The translations under genes and the position numbers were made by a program. The notes under the pieces are model-generated. The model saw only the letters and a list, made by a program, of their open reading frames with translations. It was not told where the DNA came from and made no database searches. 64,000 nucleotides of DNA from Iodidimonas sp. SYSU 1G8 (GTDB lineage: Bacteria; Pseudomonadota; Alphaproteobacteria; SMXS01): assembly GCF_039655775.1 (NCBI RefSeq), contig NZ_JBBYXJ010000002.1, forward strand, positions 310,001-374,000, read 5' to 3'. Below are positions 47,728-59,537 of this stretch, piece after piece (the first letter of the stretch is position 1; the number at the start of each line of letters is the position of its first letter).

Positions 47728-49286
47728 GCCTCGGCCGCACCCTGCTCGTCGCGGTCCTGATCGTCGGTGCCGCCTATGCGGCTACATGGCTCTGGCGCAG
47801 CCAGGACAAGCCGGACAACGCGCTGGCCGGCGCGGAATGCTGGTTTCCCAAGCCCGCCCTGCGCAGCGCTGAATGCTATCGCTTCACCGTCCCCGAAAGC
47901 CGGGAGACGGCCAGCAACCGAACGGTCCGGTTCCCGGTCGTCATCCTGCGCAGCCCGTCCACTCCCGCCGAGGAACCGCCGGTACTTCATCTGATGGGCG
48001 GCCCGGGCCAGCCGGCGGGTATCGCGACGGCGGCGGACATCAACGCATGGGGCCGTGTTCTCGACCGGGCCGACTGGGCACGGGACCGCGACCATATCCT
48101 GGTCGACACGCGCGGCATCGGCCCGTTGGCCAGTCCCCATCTGCGCTGCGCCATGCTCAGCGACGTTCGCCTCGCGCTCACGCTCGACCGGCTTGAAAGC
48201 GATCCCGCGGCGCGGGACGCGGCGATCGAGCGGACGGTCGGCGCCTGCCGTGACGCGCTGCTCAAGGCCGGAGTCGATCTGGCCGCCTATGATACCGAGG
48301 CCACGGCCCTTGACCTGATCGCGCTGCGCGGCGCCCTCGGTGTGCCGCGTTGGACGGTCTATGGCATCTCCTATGGCTCTCGTCTCGCGCTCGAGCTCAT
48401 GCGGCGGGATGCGGCGGGCACTCATGCGGCCATTCTGGATTCTCTCGTCCCTCCGAACGTGCCGGCGCTGGCGGCAGCGCCCGCCAATCTGCAGCGCGCC
48501 CTCACCCTGCTCTATGCCGATTGCGAGGCCGACCCCGCCTGCGCCGGCGCCTATCCGTTTCTCCAGCGCGATCTGGAACGCACGGTGCTGGCCTTTCGGG
48601 CAAGGCCGATAGCCCTTACCCTGACCGACCCGGATCGGAAGGGCCGGCAATTGACGGTAACGGTCGATGACGGCGTCTACCTGCAGGTGATCGAATATGG
48701 GTTGATGGTGAGCGAATGGCTGCCCTTCCTGCCCGGCATCGTCAACGATACGGCCAAGGGCGGCACGGTGTTGTTCTCGCATCTGGCCGCCCAGCTGATG
48801 TTCGATGCTTATGCGGACGGCGACGCCAACGCCCTGCTGCTGTCGGCCCTGTGCCGTGAGGAGTTGCCGTTCAACAGTCCCCAGGCCTTCGCCCGCGCCC
48901 GAGACACCCATCCGCTGCTGCGGCACTTCGATCTGGAGGCGCCTGTCCGCGCCCAGTGCGCGGCGTGGCCGGCCGGCGTGGCGCCGAAGGGGTTCCGGGA
49001 ACCGGTCAAGAGCGACGTGCCGACGCTGCTGGTCAACGGCGCTTATGATACTCGAACCCCGCCGACTTATGCCGAACGGCAGCTGGTGCATATGAGTAAC
49101 GCGTTCCGGGTTGTCCTCCGGGCCCGGGGCCATGCGCCGAGCGCGACCAGCGCCTGCGCCCAGGCCGCCATGGCCGCGTTCCTCGATTCACCGCGCCAGC
49201 CGGAGCCGCCAACCTGCCTGCATTTCCAGCGGCCGCCCCGTTTCATGACGCGCGGCGGCGAGGCTGACCGCATAAGGCGGTTGTAG
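47724..49286 (+). CDS. alpha/beta hydrolase, tripeptidyl-aminopeptidase-like (S33)
   Basis: Exported or membrane-anchored hydrolase of 520 residues: N-terminal helix (LLVAVLIVGAAYAATWLW), then HLMGGPGQPAG (oxyanion loop), the nucleophile elbow GISYGSRLALE, and LLVNGAYDTRTPP (Asp) and RARGHAPS (His) near the C-terminus, where the TAP-like C-terminal domain lies. Several Cys could form disulphides. Start GTG 47724 lies inside the MscS stop, with GAGGG about ten bases upstream. Peptide or ester substrate unknown. Confidence 0.88.
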   Translation: MSLGRTLLVAVLIVGAAYAATWLWRSQDKPDNALAGAECWFPKPALRSAECYRFTVPESRETASNRTVRFPVVILRSPSTPAEEPPVLHLMGGPGQPAGIATAADINAWGRVLDRADWARDRDHILVDTRGIGPLASPHLRCAMLSDVRLALTLDRLESDPAARDAAIERTVGACRDALLKAGVDLAAYDTEATALDLIALRGALGVPRWTVYGISYGSRLALELMRRDAAGTHAAILDSLVPPNVPALAAAPANLQRALTLLYADCEADPACAGAYPFLQRDLERTVLAFRARPIALTLTDPDRKGRQLTVTVDDGVYLQVIEYGLMVSEWLPFLPGIVNDTAKGGTVLFSHLAAQLMFDAYADGDANALLLSALCREELPFNSPQAFARARDTHPLLRHFDLEAPVRAQCAAWPAGVAPKGFREPVKSDVPTLLVNGAYDTRTPPTYAERQLVHMSNAFRVVLRARGHAPSATSACAQAAMAAFLDSPRQPEPPTCLHFQRPPRFMTRGGEADRIRRL

Positions 49287-49403
49287 AATACCACTTTTCG
49301 TTTCTTTTCCCCTCAGGGCGCGGCTTGTCCCCAGCCGGCATTGAATTCCCTGTCGCGTCACCCCTGATAACCTATAAAATTCGAAACACATTAGGGGGGC
49401 GGC

Positions 49404-52148
<2,745 letters not shown>

Positions 52149-52151
52149 CCC

Positions 52152-53234
52152 TCAGGCGCCCCACAGGGCGTAGACCGGGTCCTCGGGCGCCCGGCCGCCG
52201 CGCAGCGGCAGGCTGGCATAGACTGCGCGGTCCCAGATCGCCGTGGTCGGCCGGTTGACGTTCCAGTCCAGCACGAAGGCGCGGCCCGACAGCTTCCAGA
52301 CGCCGCCGCGCCGTTCGAACCGGTCGAGGAAGCGGCCGCCGATCATGCGGTCCACCGTGCCCGAGGCGCGGGGCAGAACCTCGATCCGCGCCACCAGCGT
52401 CTCGCCCACCGCCCGGTCGCCGTCGATCTCGAAATAGTCGTTACCGATCAAGTGGGTGATGCGCTCGAACCGGTCGCGCACGCCCGCCCAGTAGTCGCAG
52501 AACCCCTCGAAGCCGCCGGAATACTCGCCATAGGACACTTTGGCGCCGGGATGCCACAAGCGGCGCATCAACCCATCGTCGGCCCGGTCGGCGGCCCGGC
52601 AATAGGCGGTGTTCAGCTCGTGCAGGGCCTGCTTGGACACGGCGCGGTCGATGACGGCGTCGCGGCTGGCCGCGTCGTGCCCGGACGGCGTGCCGGGCGC
52701 ATGACGGGACGACCAGTCGGCGAATAGCCGCGTGGCGGGATCGTCGGCGCGGCGCCCGCCCATGGTCTGGCCGGCGAACAGCGGTCCGGTCAGGTCGAGC
52801 GTGCAGGGCAGGTTGATGTTCCAGTCCAGCACGAAGATCCGCTGCGTGATCTTCCAGGCGCCGCCGCGCCGCTCCAGCCGGTCCAGATAGCGGCCGCCCA
52901 TCAGGCGCTGGACGCGGCTCTCCTCGTCGTCTTCCTCCCGGTAGGCGAGACCGTAGGATTCGGCTATCGCCTTGTCGCCCTCTACCCGGATCCAGATGTT
53001 GGATGTCCGGTGCGTCGACAGCGGACGGTCCAGCGGCGCGCCTGTCACCAGCGCGGCGAACTCGTGCGCCGGTCCCTTGAACAGGCCGTAATCCACGGTT
53101 GCGTCGGCGTGATAGCATTCCTGCATCAGCGCCGTGTCCGACCGGTCGATGCCCCGGCCGTGATTGACCAGTACCTGCTCGATGGCATGCTTGTCCGCCA
53201 CGTCGCGCAGCGCCGCCTCCAGCGCGGCGCTCAT
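52152..53234 (-). CDS. protein with two tandem SnoaL-like (NTF2-fold) domains
   Basis: Protein of 360 residues made of two homologous halves (about 10-165 and 195-350). Each has an NTF2/SnoaL_4 core: helix LNTAYCRAADRAD or similar, a Y/F-H-x-x-A/G-T/K-V strand, GGRYLDRLERRGGAWKI and GGRFLDRFERRGGVWKL, and a terminal VLDWNxN motif (FVLDWNINLP, FVLDWNVNRP). No catalytic assignment is possible; the fold serves hydratases, isomerases and dehydrogenases. The stop lies 3 bp after the kinase stop, and it overlaps the upstream single-domain gene (ATGA). Confidence 0.85.
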   Translation of the reverse strand: MSAALEAALRDVADKHAIEQVLVNHGRGIDRSDTALMQECYHADATVDYGLFKGPAHEFAALVTGAPLDRPLSTHRTSNIWIRVEGDKAIAESYGLAYREEDDEESRVQRLMGGRYLDRLERRGGAWKITQRIFVLDWNINLPCTLDLTGPLFAGQTMGGRRADDPATRLFADWSSRHAPGTPSGHDAASRDAVIDRAVSKQALHELNTAYCRAADRADDGLMRRLWHPGAKVSYGEYSGGFEGFCDYWAGVRDRFERITHLIGNDYFEIDGDRAVGETLVARIEVLPRASGTVDRMIGGRFLDRFERRGGVWKLSGRAFVLDWNVNRPTTAIWDRAVYASLPLRGGRAPEDPVYALWGA

Positions 53235-53749
53235 TGGAACAGCCCGCTATACAGCAGGTCGGCGGGCTTGCGATCGCCGCGCACGCCGAACCGCAAATGC
53301 CATTGCGCGGTGGACGGATTGTTCATGTTCCAGTCCATTACCAGCATCATGTGGGCGATCCGCCATTCGCCGGCGCGCCGCTCGTAATCGGCGGCATAGC
53401 GCGCGCCGATGAAGCATTCCATGCTCTGCCCCTCGGTGTCGTAGCTCAGCGCCGAGAATAGGCAGCATTCGCCGGCGGCCCGGTCGCCGCGAATATCGAA
53501 CCATTCATTGGCGAGGCAGTGGGTGGTGCGCGGCAGGCTGCGTTCCAGACCGATGATGATGGGGCAGAATTCCTCGGCCGTGGTGTTCATCGGCCCAAAG
53601 GACACGGTCGCGCCCGGGTGGAAACTGCGCTGCAGCAGATCCAGGTCGCAGCGGTCGAGCGCGCGGCAATACAACGCATTCAGATCGTGGAGCGCCTGGC
53701 GCGACAGCACGCTGTCGAGCGGGTCGCCGGTGGCCGGACGGTTCGGCAT
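53231..53749 (-). CDS. single SnoaL-like (NTF2-fold) protein
   Basis: Single-domain relative (172 residues) of the protein encoded just downstream. It shares the LNALYCRALDRCDLDLLQRSFHPGA helix/strand, a YAADYERRAGEWRI segment and the terminal LVMDWNMNNP. Together the two genes carry three copies of one fold. Coupled by ATGA overlap. Unknown substrate; the consistent Asp-Trp-Asn end motif may be structural. Confidence 0.85.
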   Translation of the reverse strand: MPNRPATGDPLDSVLSRQALHDLNALYCRALDRCDLDLLQRSFHPGATVSFGPMNTTAEEFCPIIIGLERSLPRTTHCLANEWFDIRGDRAAGECCLFSALSYDTEGQSMECFIGARYAADYERRAGEWRIAHMMLVMDWNMNNPSTAQWHLRFGVRGDRKPADLLYSGLFQ

Positions 53750-53925
53750 CGGATGTCTCCCGTTTTACGGCGTCCCGCTCCCCAGAAGGACGCCTGTCAC
53801 AATCGGCTTTGTCTCAAGCACGCCTGAAAACCGCCGCGCGTGGCCCGGCACACGGCTTACAATCATGACAGTTTAACGTAACGGAAGGTTTCGCGCGACC
53901 GCTTCGGCGCCGAAACGAGGCTCGA

Positions 53926-54471
53926 TCAGGCCTTTTCGGCGACCTTCTTGCGGTGTGCTTCCATGCCGTCCAGCACCAGCTGCTGGGTTTCTTCCACGTC
54001 CAGCCACTTGGCGATGGTCACCCACTTGCCCTTTTCCAGATCCTTGTAGTGCTGGAAGAAATGACCGATTTGCTCGCACAGGATCGGCGGCAGGTCGCGG
54101 TAGGATTTGATGCCGGTATAGAATGGGTGCAGCTTGTCGACCGGCACTGCCAGGATCTTCTCGTCGGCGCCCGCCTCGTCCTGCATGACCAGCGCGCCAA
54201 TCGGGCGGCAGCGGATCACCGCGCCCGGCACCACCGGCACCTGGCTGATGACGACCACGTCGCAGGGATCGCCGTCTTCCGAAAGCGTCTGCGGGATGAA
54301 GCCGTAATTCCCCGGATAGTACATGGCGGTGTGCAGGAAGCGGTCGACGAACAGCGCGCCGGACTCCTTGTCCAGCTCGTACTTCACCGGCACGCCGCCC
54401 AGCGGGATCTCGATGATTACGTTGATGTCGCTGGGAGGGTTTACGCCTGCGGAAATCTTGTCGAGGTTCAT
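53926..54471 (-). CDS. ppa: inorganic pyrophosphatase (family I)
   Basis: Hydrolyses pyrophosphate to phosphate, 181 residues. Family I signatures: KYELDKESGALFVDR, YYPGNYGFIPQT and the metal-binding DGDPCDVVV, with a Lys-rich HFFQHYKDLEKGKWV near the end. ATG 54471 has AAGGAG five bases upstream; the open frame 24 codons upstream lacks a site. A hairpin-like sequence without T-run follows the gene. Confidence 0.96.
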   Translation of the reverse strand: MNLDKISAGVNPPSDINVIIEIPLGGVPVKYELDKESGALFVDRFLHTAMYYPGNYGFIPQTLSEDGDPCDVVVISQVPVVPGAVIRCRPIGALVMQDEAGADEKILAVPVDKLHPFYTGIKSYRDLPPILCEQIGHFFQHYKDLEKGKWVTIAKWLDVEETQQLVLDGMEAHRKKVAEKA

Positions 54472-54612
54472 CGTCGCTCCTTGATCGTTCGGCAAGACAA
54501 TATCCGGCCACGGATCGCGCCCCGGGTCGGGGCGGACCAGCATGGTCGGTTGCTCGCCGTTTCGTCGCGGTTTTAGTGGGACACGGGCCTGAACAACAGC
54601 GCTAACAGGTCG

Positions 54613-55683
54613 TTAAGCCCCGATTTTCCGCGCCATCTCCCATGCTTTTTCTGCAAGGGGACGCGCCTGCTTGCCGGATTCCGCGGCCTTGGCGCTCGCT
54701 GCGGTCCCGGCCATGACCCGGCCCATGATGCCCTGGGAAATCGCCGCCAGCCGGAAGATGTTATAGACGAGGTAGTAATCCCAGTTATCGATATGGCTGC
54801 GGCCTGTGCGCTCGCAGTACATGCGGATGTACTCGGCCTCGCTCGGAATCCCCAGCGCCTCCAGGTCCCGCTCGACCAGGCCGGTGGTGTTGGCCTGAAC
54901 CTTCAGGTGATAGGGCATGCAGTTGTAGCTGAAATCGGCCATGGGATCACCGATGGTCGACAGCTCCCAGTCCAGGATGCCGATCACCCGGGGCTCGGTC
55001 GGGTGGAAGATCATGTTGTCCAGGCGGAAATCGCCATGGACGACGCAGGGACCGTGATCGGGCGGCAGATTGGCGGGCAGCCAGTCCATCAGCTTGTCCA
55101 TGGCCTCGATGGTCTCGGTCTGCGACAGGCGGTATTGCTTCGACCAGACGTGGATCTGGCGCGCGATGTAGTCGCTCGGCTTGCCGAAATCATCGAGACC
55201 GATGGCGCGGTGATCGGCCTTGTGCAGCCGCGCCAGCGCATCGACCATGCCTTCATAGATCGCCCGGCGATCTTCCTTCGCGACCTCGGGCAGGTCCGGC
55301 GTCCAGAAGATGCGGCCGTCCAGGCAATCCATGATGTAGAACCAGGTGCCCACCACCGAATCGTCGGTGCAAAGGGCATAGGTCTTGGGCACCGGCACGT
55401 CGGTCTTGCCCAGCGCGGTGATCACCTTGTATTCGCGGTCGACGGCGTGGGCCGACTTCAGCAGCTCGCCCGGCGGCTTGCGCCGCATGACATAGCGCTT
55501 GCCGCCCGCGTCCAGCATGAAGGTCGGGTTGGACTGGCCACCCTTGAACTGGGCTACGCTCACCTGGCCGGAAAAGCCCTCGACGTGCTCTTCCATGAAC
55601 GCCTGCAGCTTCGACACATCGAACTTGTGCTGCTCGCGCACCTCCTGGGTGCCGGAAAATTCCTTCGCGCGATCGATCGCCAT
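54613..55683 (-). CDS. phosphotransferase (APH-type kinase), ACAD10/11-associated family
   Basis: Aminoglycoside-phosphotransferase-fold protein of 356 residues. KGGQSNPTFML is the glycine loop, VVHGDFRLDNMIFH the catalytic loop (Asp) and VIGILDWELSTIGDPMADFSY the metal-binding loop. This branch is homologous to the N-terminal kinase domain of human ACAD10/11 and to bacterial LvaA, which phosphorylates 4-hydroxyacyl-CoA. Drug resistance is unlikely. A dehydrogenase of the matching ACAD branch is at 32385-33605. ATG 55683 follows GGGGACAGG. Confidence 0.88.
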   Translation of the reverse strand: MAIDRAKEFSGTQEVREQHKFDVSKLQAFMEEHVEGFSGQVSVAQFKGGQSNPTFMLDAGGKRYVMRRKPPGELLKSAHAVDREYKVITALGKTDVPVPKTYALCTDDSVVGTWFYIMDCLDGRIFWTPDLPEVAKEDRRAIYEGMVDALARLHKADHRAIGLDDFGKPSDYIARQIHVWSKQYRLSQTETIEAMDKLMDWLPANLPPDHGPCVVHGDFRLDNMIFHPTEPRVIGILDWELSTIGDPMADFSYNCMPYHLKVQANTTGLVERDLEALGIPSEAEYIRMYCERTGRSHIDNWDYYLVYNIFRLAAISQGIMGRVMAGTAASAKAAESGKQARPLAEKAWEMARKIGA

Positions 55684-55862
55684 GCCTGTCCCCGTTGCAG
55701 GAGTTCCGTGATGCCCGGCGGGCATGTCTTTTTAGCGCAATTGGGCGGGGTGTAAAGTCGTGGGGCGTAGGGCGTCGATCGCAAGCCATAAGTCATTATG
55801 CTTATTGGGCTGCGCATGGATCCCGTCCACCCTTTGTCTCCCTTTAACGCGGAGTGTCACAG

Positions 55863-56708
55863 GTGCCGATTCAGTCTTCCGGTCATGTCAGAGCGCTGTG
55901 GCGCCATCCGGTGAAGTCCATGCAGGGCGAGGCCGTCGAAAGCGCCTTCTTCGACGGCCGGGGCATGCTCGGGGACCGTGCCTATGCGGTGCTGGACCTC
56001 GAGACCGGCATCATCGCCAGCGCCAAGCACCCGAAGAAATGGGCCAATCTGCTCACCTGCCGCGCCGCCTATGTCGCCGAGCCGGAGACGGGCCAGCCTT
56101 TGCCGCCCATCCGCATCACTTTTCCCAATGGCGGCGAGATCGCCAGCACCGACCGGGAGGTGAACGGCGTCCTCTCCGAATTCCTCGGGCGCGAGGTCGC
56201 CCTGATCTCGACGCCGCCAGCGAAGGCCGAGCGCGAGGCGGACCGCACCGAGGACGATCTGGGCAGCGCCAAGGATGTCCGCCAGGAAGCGCTGGGCCTT
56301 GCCGCGCCCGGCAGTTTCCTCGATTTCGCGCCGATCCACGTGCTCAGCACCACGACGCTCGACGGGCTCGCCGAACGGGCGCCGGAAAGCCGCTTCGACG
56401 TGCGCCGCTTCCGGCCCAACATCCTCCTGGAAGGCAGCGGCCTGTCGGAACATGAATGGCCGGGCGACAGCGCCGCCATTGGCGCGGTGCGGCTGACCTT
56501 CATCGATCCCACGCCGCGCTGCGTCATGACCACGCTCCCGCAGGCCGATCTGCCGCGCGACACCATGATCTTCAGGACGGCGGCGGCCTGGATCAAGGCG
56601 CCCAGCATCACCTTCGCGCCCGGCGAGATGATGTCGGTGATCGCCGGCGTGCACGCGACGGCGACGGCGCCCGGCGTCATCTCGGTCGGCGACGTGCTGC
56701 GGGCCTGA
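55863..56708 (+). CDS. MOSC-domain protein (YcbX-like)
   Basis: Protein of 281 residues: MOSC_N beta-barrel-like start (LWRHPVKSMQGEA, GDRAYAVLDLETG) and C-terminal MOSC domain with the conserved Cys in FIDPTPRCVMTT and FRPNILLEGSGLSEHEW. The family includes molybdenum-cofactor-dependent N-hydroxylated-base reductases (YcbX/YiiM, mARC). It starts at GTG 55863, chosen because GGAG is ten bases upstream; GTG 55854 lies too close to that site. Its promoter region is divergent from the phosphotransferase gene. Confidence 0.88.
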   Translation: MPIQSSGHVRALWRHPVKSMQGEAVESAFFDGRGMLGDRAYAVLDLETGIIASAKHPKKWANLLTCRAAYVAEPETGQPLPPIRITFPNGGEIASTDREVNGVLSEFLGREVALISTPPAKAEREADRTEDDLGSAKDVRQEALGLAAPGSFLDFAPIHVLSTTTLDGLAERAPESRFDVRRFRPNILLEGSGLSEHEWPGDSAAIGAVRLTFIDPTPRCVMTTLPQADLPRDTMIFRTAAAWIKAPSITFAPGEMMSVIAGVHATATAPGVISVGDVLRA

Positions 56709-56717
56709 CCGGCCGCG

Positions 56718-58223
56718 CTATCGCAGCCGGTACAGCGCCGCCGGGGCGCCGCCATGGATCAGCCGGTCGCGCCACCGCTCCGGTAGCCTCTCGTCCAGGC
56801 CCAGCGCGCCGAGCAGCCTGCCGATCATCCGCCGAGGCGCGTCCACCGGCATGACCAGGTCCGCGCGGCGCGACGTCACGAACGGCGCGTCCACATTGGG
56901 ATCGACGAACACCAGGGCGCCCGGCCTGCCCGGCGCCGTGCTCAGCCGCCGGCGCGGGTCCGCGTCGCTCCAGTGCAGCAGCATGGCCGTGCGGCGCACC
57001 GTCCACGGATCGGTATGGACGACGCCGCCGCGCGGATGGGTCTCGATCCACCCCGCCAGCGCCTGCGCGGCGAAACGCGGCCGCGTGTTCTCCACCGACA
57101 GGCACGCCAGATTGGCCAGCACGAGCACGGCCAGCACCGCGCCGGCCAGTCGCCCCCGCGCGAGTTGCGCCAGCCACATTCCGGTCAGCGCGCAGGCCAG
57201 CACCGCCGGCAGCATGAAATAGCGCGGCAGCGGAAACACCGTCCGGCTGTAGCCGATCCACACGCACCACACGGTCATGGCGACGACGGCGACTTCGATG
57301 AATACTCGCTGGCCGCCGGACACGGGCCGGGTCCGCCACAGGCGCCATGCGGCGAGCGGCGCCACGAAGAACAAAAGCCCGAACTCCTGGTTGACGAGCA
57401 GCGCCAGCGGCGGCCCCCAGATCGGGCTGTGCGAGATATTCCCGGTGTCGAAACCCGGATCGGCGGTGCCGGCGACCACGTCATGGGTGCGGGCGATGAT
57501 CTCGAGCCGGTACAGCATGGACTCGCCGTGGGAGGCGAACCAGGCCATTTCCGCGCCCAGCACCAGCGCCACGCCCAGCGCGCCCCACAGATACAGCGCG
57601 CGGGGGAAATAGGCGCCGCGCAGGAACAGCAGGCCATAGACCATCAGCAGGCCCAGCGCCGTCTCCCGAGTCATCATGGCGAGCCCCGCCGCGATGCCGC
57701 AGGCCACCAGCCAGCCCTCGGGCGCGGCGCGCTCCGTCGCGGCGACGAACAGGCCCAGCGAGGCCAGCAGGAAGACGGTCTCGGGAATGTCCACGTTCAG
57801 GGTGGACGAGGCGATCACCAGCAGCGGCGAGGACGCCAGCAGCACACCGGCCCACAGTGCCGCCGCGCCACCGGCGAACCGCCGGACCAGCAGGATGGCC
57901 GCGCCGACCAGGACGATGCCATAGGCCAGCGCCAGGGAGCCGAGCAGGGCCTGGGTATCGCCGAACAGGGCGATCAGCCCGGCCAGCGGCCAGATCACGG
58001 TGTAGCGGAAGCCCCAGTGCTCATAGGGAAGCGCCGCCGGGTGGGCCAGCCAGCGCAGCGCCGTGTCCCGGTAGATGGCGTCGTCGCTGGCCATGAAGCC
58101 GGTCCAGAACAGGCCGGCCAGCGCGGCGAACAGCAACACCGGCAGCAGCAATGCGGCGGGATGGGGATCGCGGGGAAGCGGTCTTGCAACGTTCCGGGAC
58201 GGTCGCTGCACGGCCGTCCGCAT
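56718..58223 (-). CDS. GT-C family (GT39/ArnT-like) glycosyltransferase
   Basis: Integral membrane protein of 501 residues with about 11-12 helices. The first periplasmic loop has FMASDDAIYRDTALRWLAHP, the acidic (DD) motif of GT-C enzymes using lipid-linked sugars. The C-terminal third is less hydrophobic. It may add sugar to protein, lipid A or another lipid; no clue to substrate. It starts 4 bp after the purD stop, so the two are co-transcribed, though functionally unrelated. Confidence 0.85.
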   Translation of the reverse strand: MRTAVQRPSRNVARPLPRDPHPAALLLPVLLFAALAGLFWTGFMASDDAIYRDTALRWLAHPAALPYEHWGFRYTVIWPLAGLIALFGDTQALLGSLALAYGIVLVGAAILLVRRFAGGAAALWAGVLLASSPLLVIASSTLNVDIPETVFLLASLGLFVAATERAAPEGWLVACGIAAGLAMMTRETALGLLMVYGLLFLRGAYFPRALYLWGALGVALVLGAEMAWFASHGESMLYRLEIIARTHDVVAGTADPGFDTGNISHSPIWGPPLALLVNQEFGLLFFVAPLAAWRLWRTRPVSGGQRVFIEVAVVAMTVWCVWIGYSRTVFPLPRYFMLPAVLACALTGMWLAQLARGRLAGAVLAVLVLANLACLSVENTRPRFAAQALAGWIETHPRGGVVHTDPWTVRRTAMLLHWSDADPRRRLSTAPGRPGALVFVDPNVDAPFVTSRRADLVMPVDAPRRMIGRLLGALGLDERLPERWRDRLIHGGAPAALYRLR

Positions 58224-58227
58224 GGGA

Positions 58228-59490
58228 TCAGCGCCCGATCGCGCGCCAGCCGATGTCGCGGCGGCAGAACCCTTCCGGCCAATCTATCGCGTCGATGGCC
58301 GCATAAGCCTTTTTCTGCGCCTCGGCTACCGTCTCGGCCATGGCGGTAACGGCGAGGACGCGGCCGCCGGTGGCGATGATTTTTCCGTCTTTCAGGGCGG
58401 TGCCAGCGTGGAACACCTGGACGTCGTCGCCGACCTTCTCCAGTCCGCGGATCTCGGTACCCTTCTGGTATTCTCCGGGATAGCCATCGGCGGCCATCAC
58501 GACCGTCAGCGCCGGCTGGTCATGCCAGCGCAGGTCGAAATTGGCCAGATGGCCGTCGGCGGCGGCGATCAGCGCGGTCAGGATGTCGGACTTCAGGCGC
58601 ATCATCAGAACTTGGCACTCCGGATCGCCGAAACGTGTGTTGTATTCGATGAGTTGCGGGCCCTTGTCGGTGATCATCAGTCCGGCGAACAGCACGCCCC
58701 TGAAGGGGCGGCCTTCGGCTTCCATGGCCTTCACCGTGGGGTTGATGATGCGCTCCATGACCTGCGCCGCGATCTCGTCGGTGATGACCGGCGCGGGTGA
58801 ATAGGCGCCCATGCCGCCGGTGTTGGGACCGGTGTCGCCATCGCCGACCCGCTTGTGATCTTGCGCGGCGGCAAGCGCGAGGGCGTGCTTGCCGTCTACC
58901 AGCGCAAAGAAGCTGGCTTCTTCACCGATCAACCATTCTTCGATCACCACCTCGGCGCCAGCCGCGCCGAACCGGCCTCCGAAGATGTCGTCGATGGCCG
59001 CCAGCGCCTCGTCCATTGTTTCAGCCATGATCACGCCCTTGCCGGCAGCCAGACCATCCGCCTTCACCACGATGGGCGCGCCCTTCTCGGCGACGAATGC
59101 CTTGGCCGACGCCGCGTTATTGAAGCGACCATAGGCGGCGGTCGGAATTCCGTACTTCGCGCAAAGATCCTTCGTGAAGCCCTTCGATCCCTCCAGCACC
59201 GCGGCATTCGCGCGCGGACCGAATGCCATGATTCCCGCCGCCGCCAGCTTGTCTACAAGGCCGGCGACCAGAGGTCCTTCGGGTCCGACCACCACGAAGT
59301 CGATGGCGTTGTCATTGCAGAAGCCGATGATGCCGTCGAGGTCGTCGGCCGCTAGTGGAACGCATTCGGCATCGCGCGCAATGCCGCCATTGCCAGGCGC
59401 GCAATACAGTTTGGTGCACAGGGGCGAGGCGGCGATGGCCCAGCACAGGGCGTGTTCACGCCCGCCGGAGCCGACGACAAGAACCTTCAT
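58228..59490 (-). CDS. purD: phosphoribosylamine-glycine ligase
   Basis: Second step of purine synthesis: phosphoribosylamine + glycine + ATP to GAR. 420 residues, ATP-grasp fold. [19 protein letters not shown] opens the chain. [14 protein letters not shown] and [17 protein letters not shown] form the ATP-grasp core, and [13 protein letters not shown] is the metal motif. The start 47 bp from xseA is divergent. Confidence 0.97.
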   Translation of the reverse strand: MKVLVVGSGGREHALCWAIAASPLCTKLYCAPGNGGIARDAECVPLAADDLDGIIGFCNDNAIDFVVVGPEGPLVAGLVDKLAAAGIMAFGPRANAAVLEGSKGFTKDLCAKYGIPTAAYGRFNNAASAKAFVAEKGAPIVVKADGLAAGKGVIMAETMDEALAAIDDIFGGRFGAAGAEVVIEEWLIGEEASFFALVDGKHALALAAAQDHKRVGDGDTGPNTGGMGAYSPAPVITDEIAAQVMERIINPTVKAMEAEGRPFRGVLFAGLMITDKGPQLIEYNTRFGDPECQVLMMRLKSDILTALIAAADGHLANFDLRWHDQPALTVVMAADGYPGEYQKGTEIRGLEKVGDDVQVFHAGTALKDGKIIATGGRVLAVTAMAETVAEAQKKAYAAIDAIDWPEGFCRRDIGWRAIGR

Positions 59491-59537
59491 GCTGCTTCTC
59501 TTTCATCCGGTGTGCGGCTCTTGTAGCATAGGACCCC

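Noticed and set aside
53875-53925. Hairpin-like GTTTCG/CGAAAC sequence after ppa
   Set aside because: Long unpaired loop and no T-run; not strong enough to call a terminator.
54613-55683. Aminoglycoside resistance gene
   Set aside because: Although the fold is APH-like, the sequence belongs to the ACAD10/11-associated branch and is surrounded by housekeeping genes.
55711-55734. Hairpin ATGCCC/GGGCAT followed by TTTTT, terminator-like on the plus strand
   Set aside because: It lies in the leader of the minus-strand phosphotransferase gene with no plus-strand gene ending nearby. It could be a 5' leader structure, but a 6-bp stem is weak evidence.
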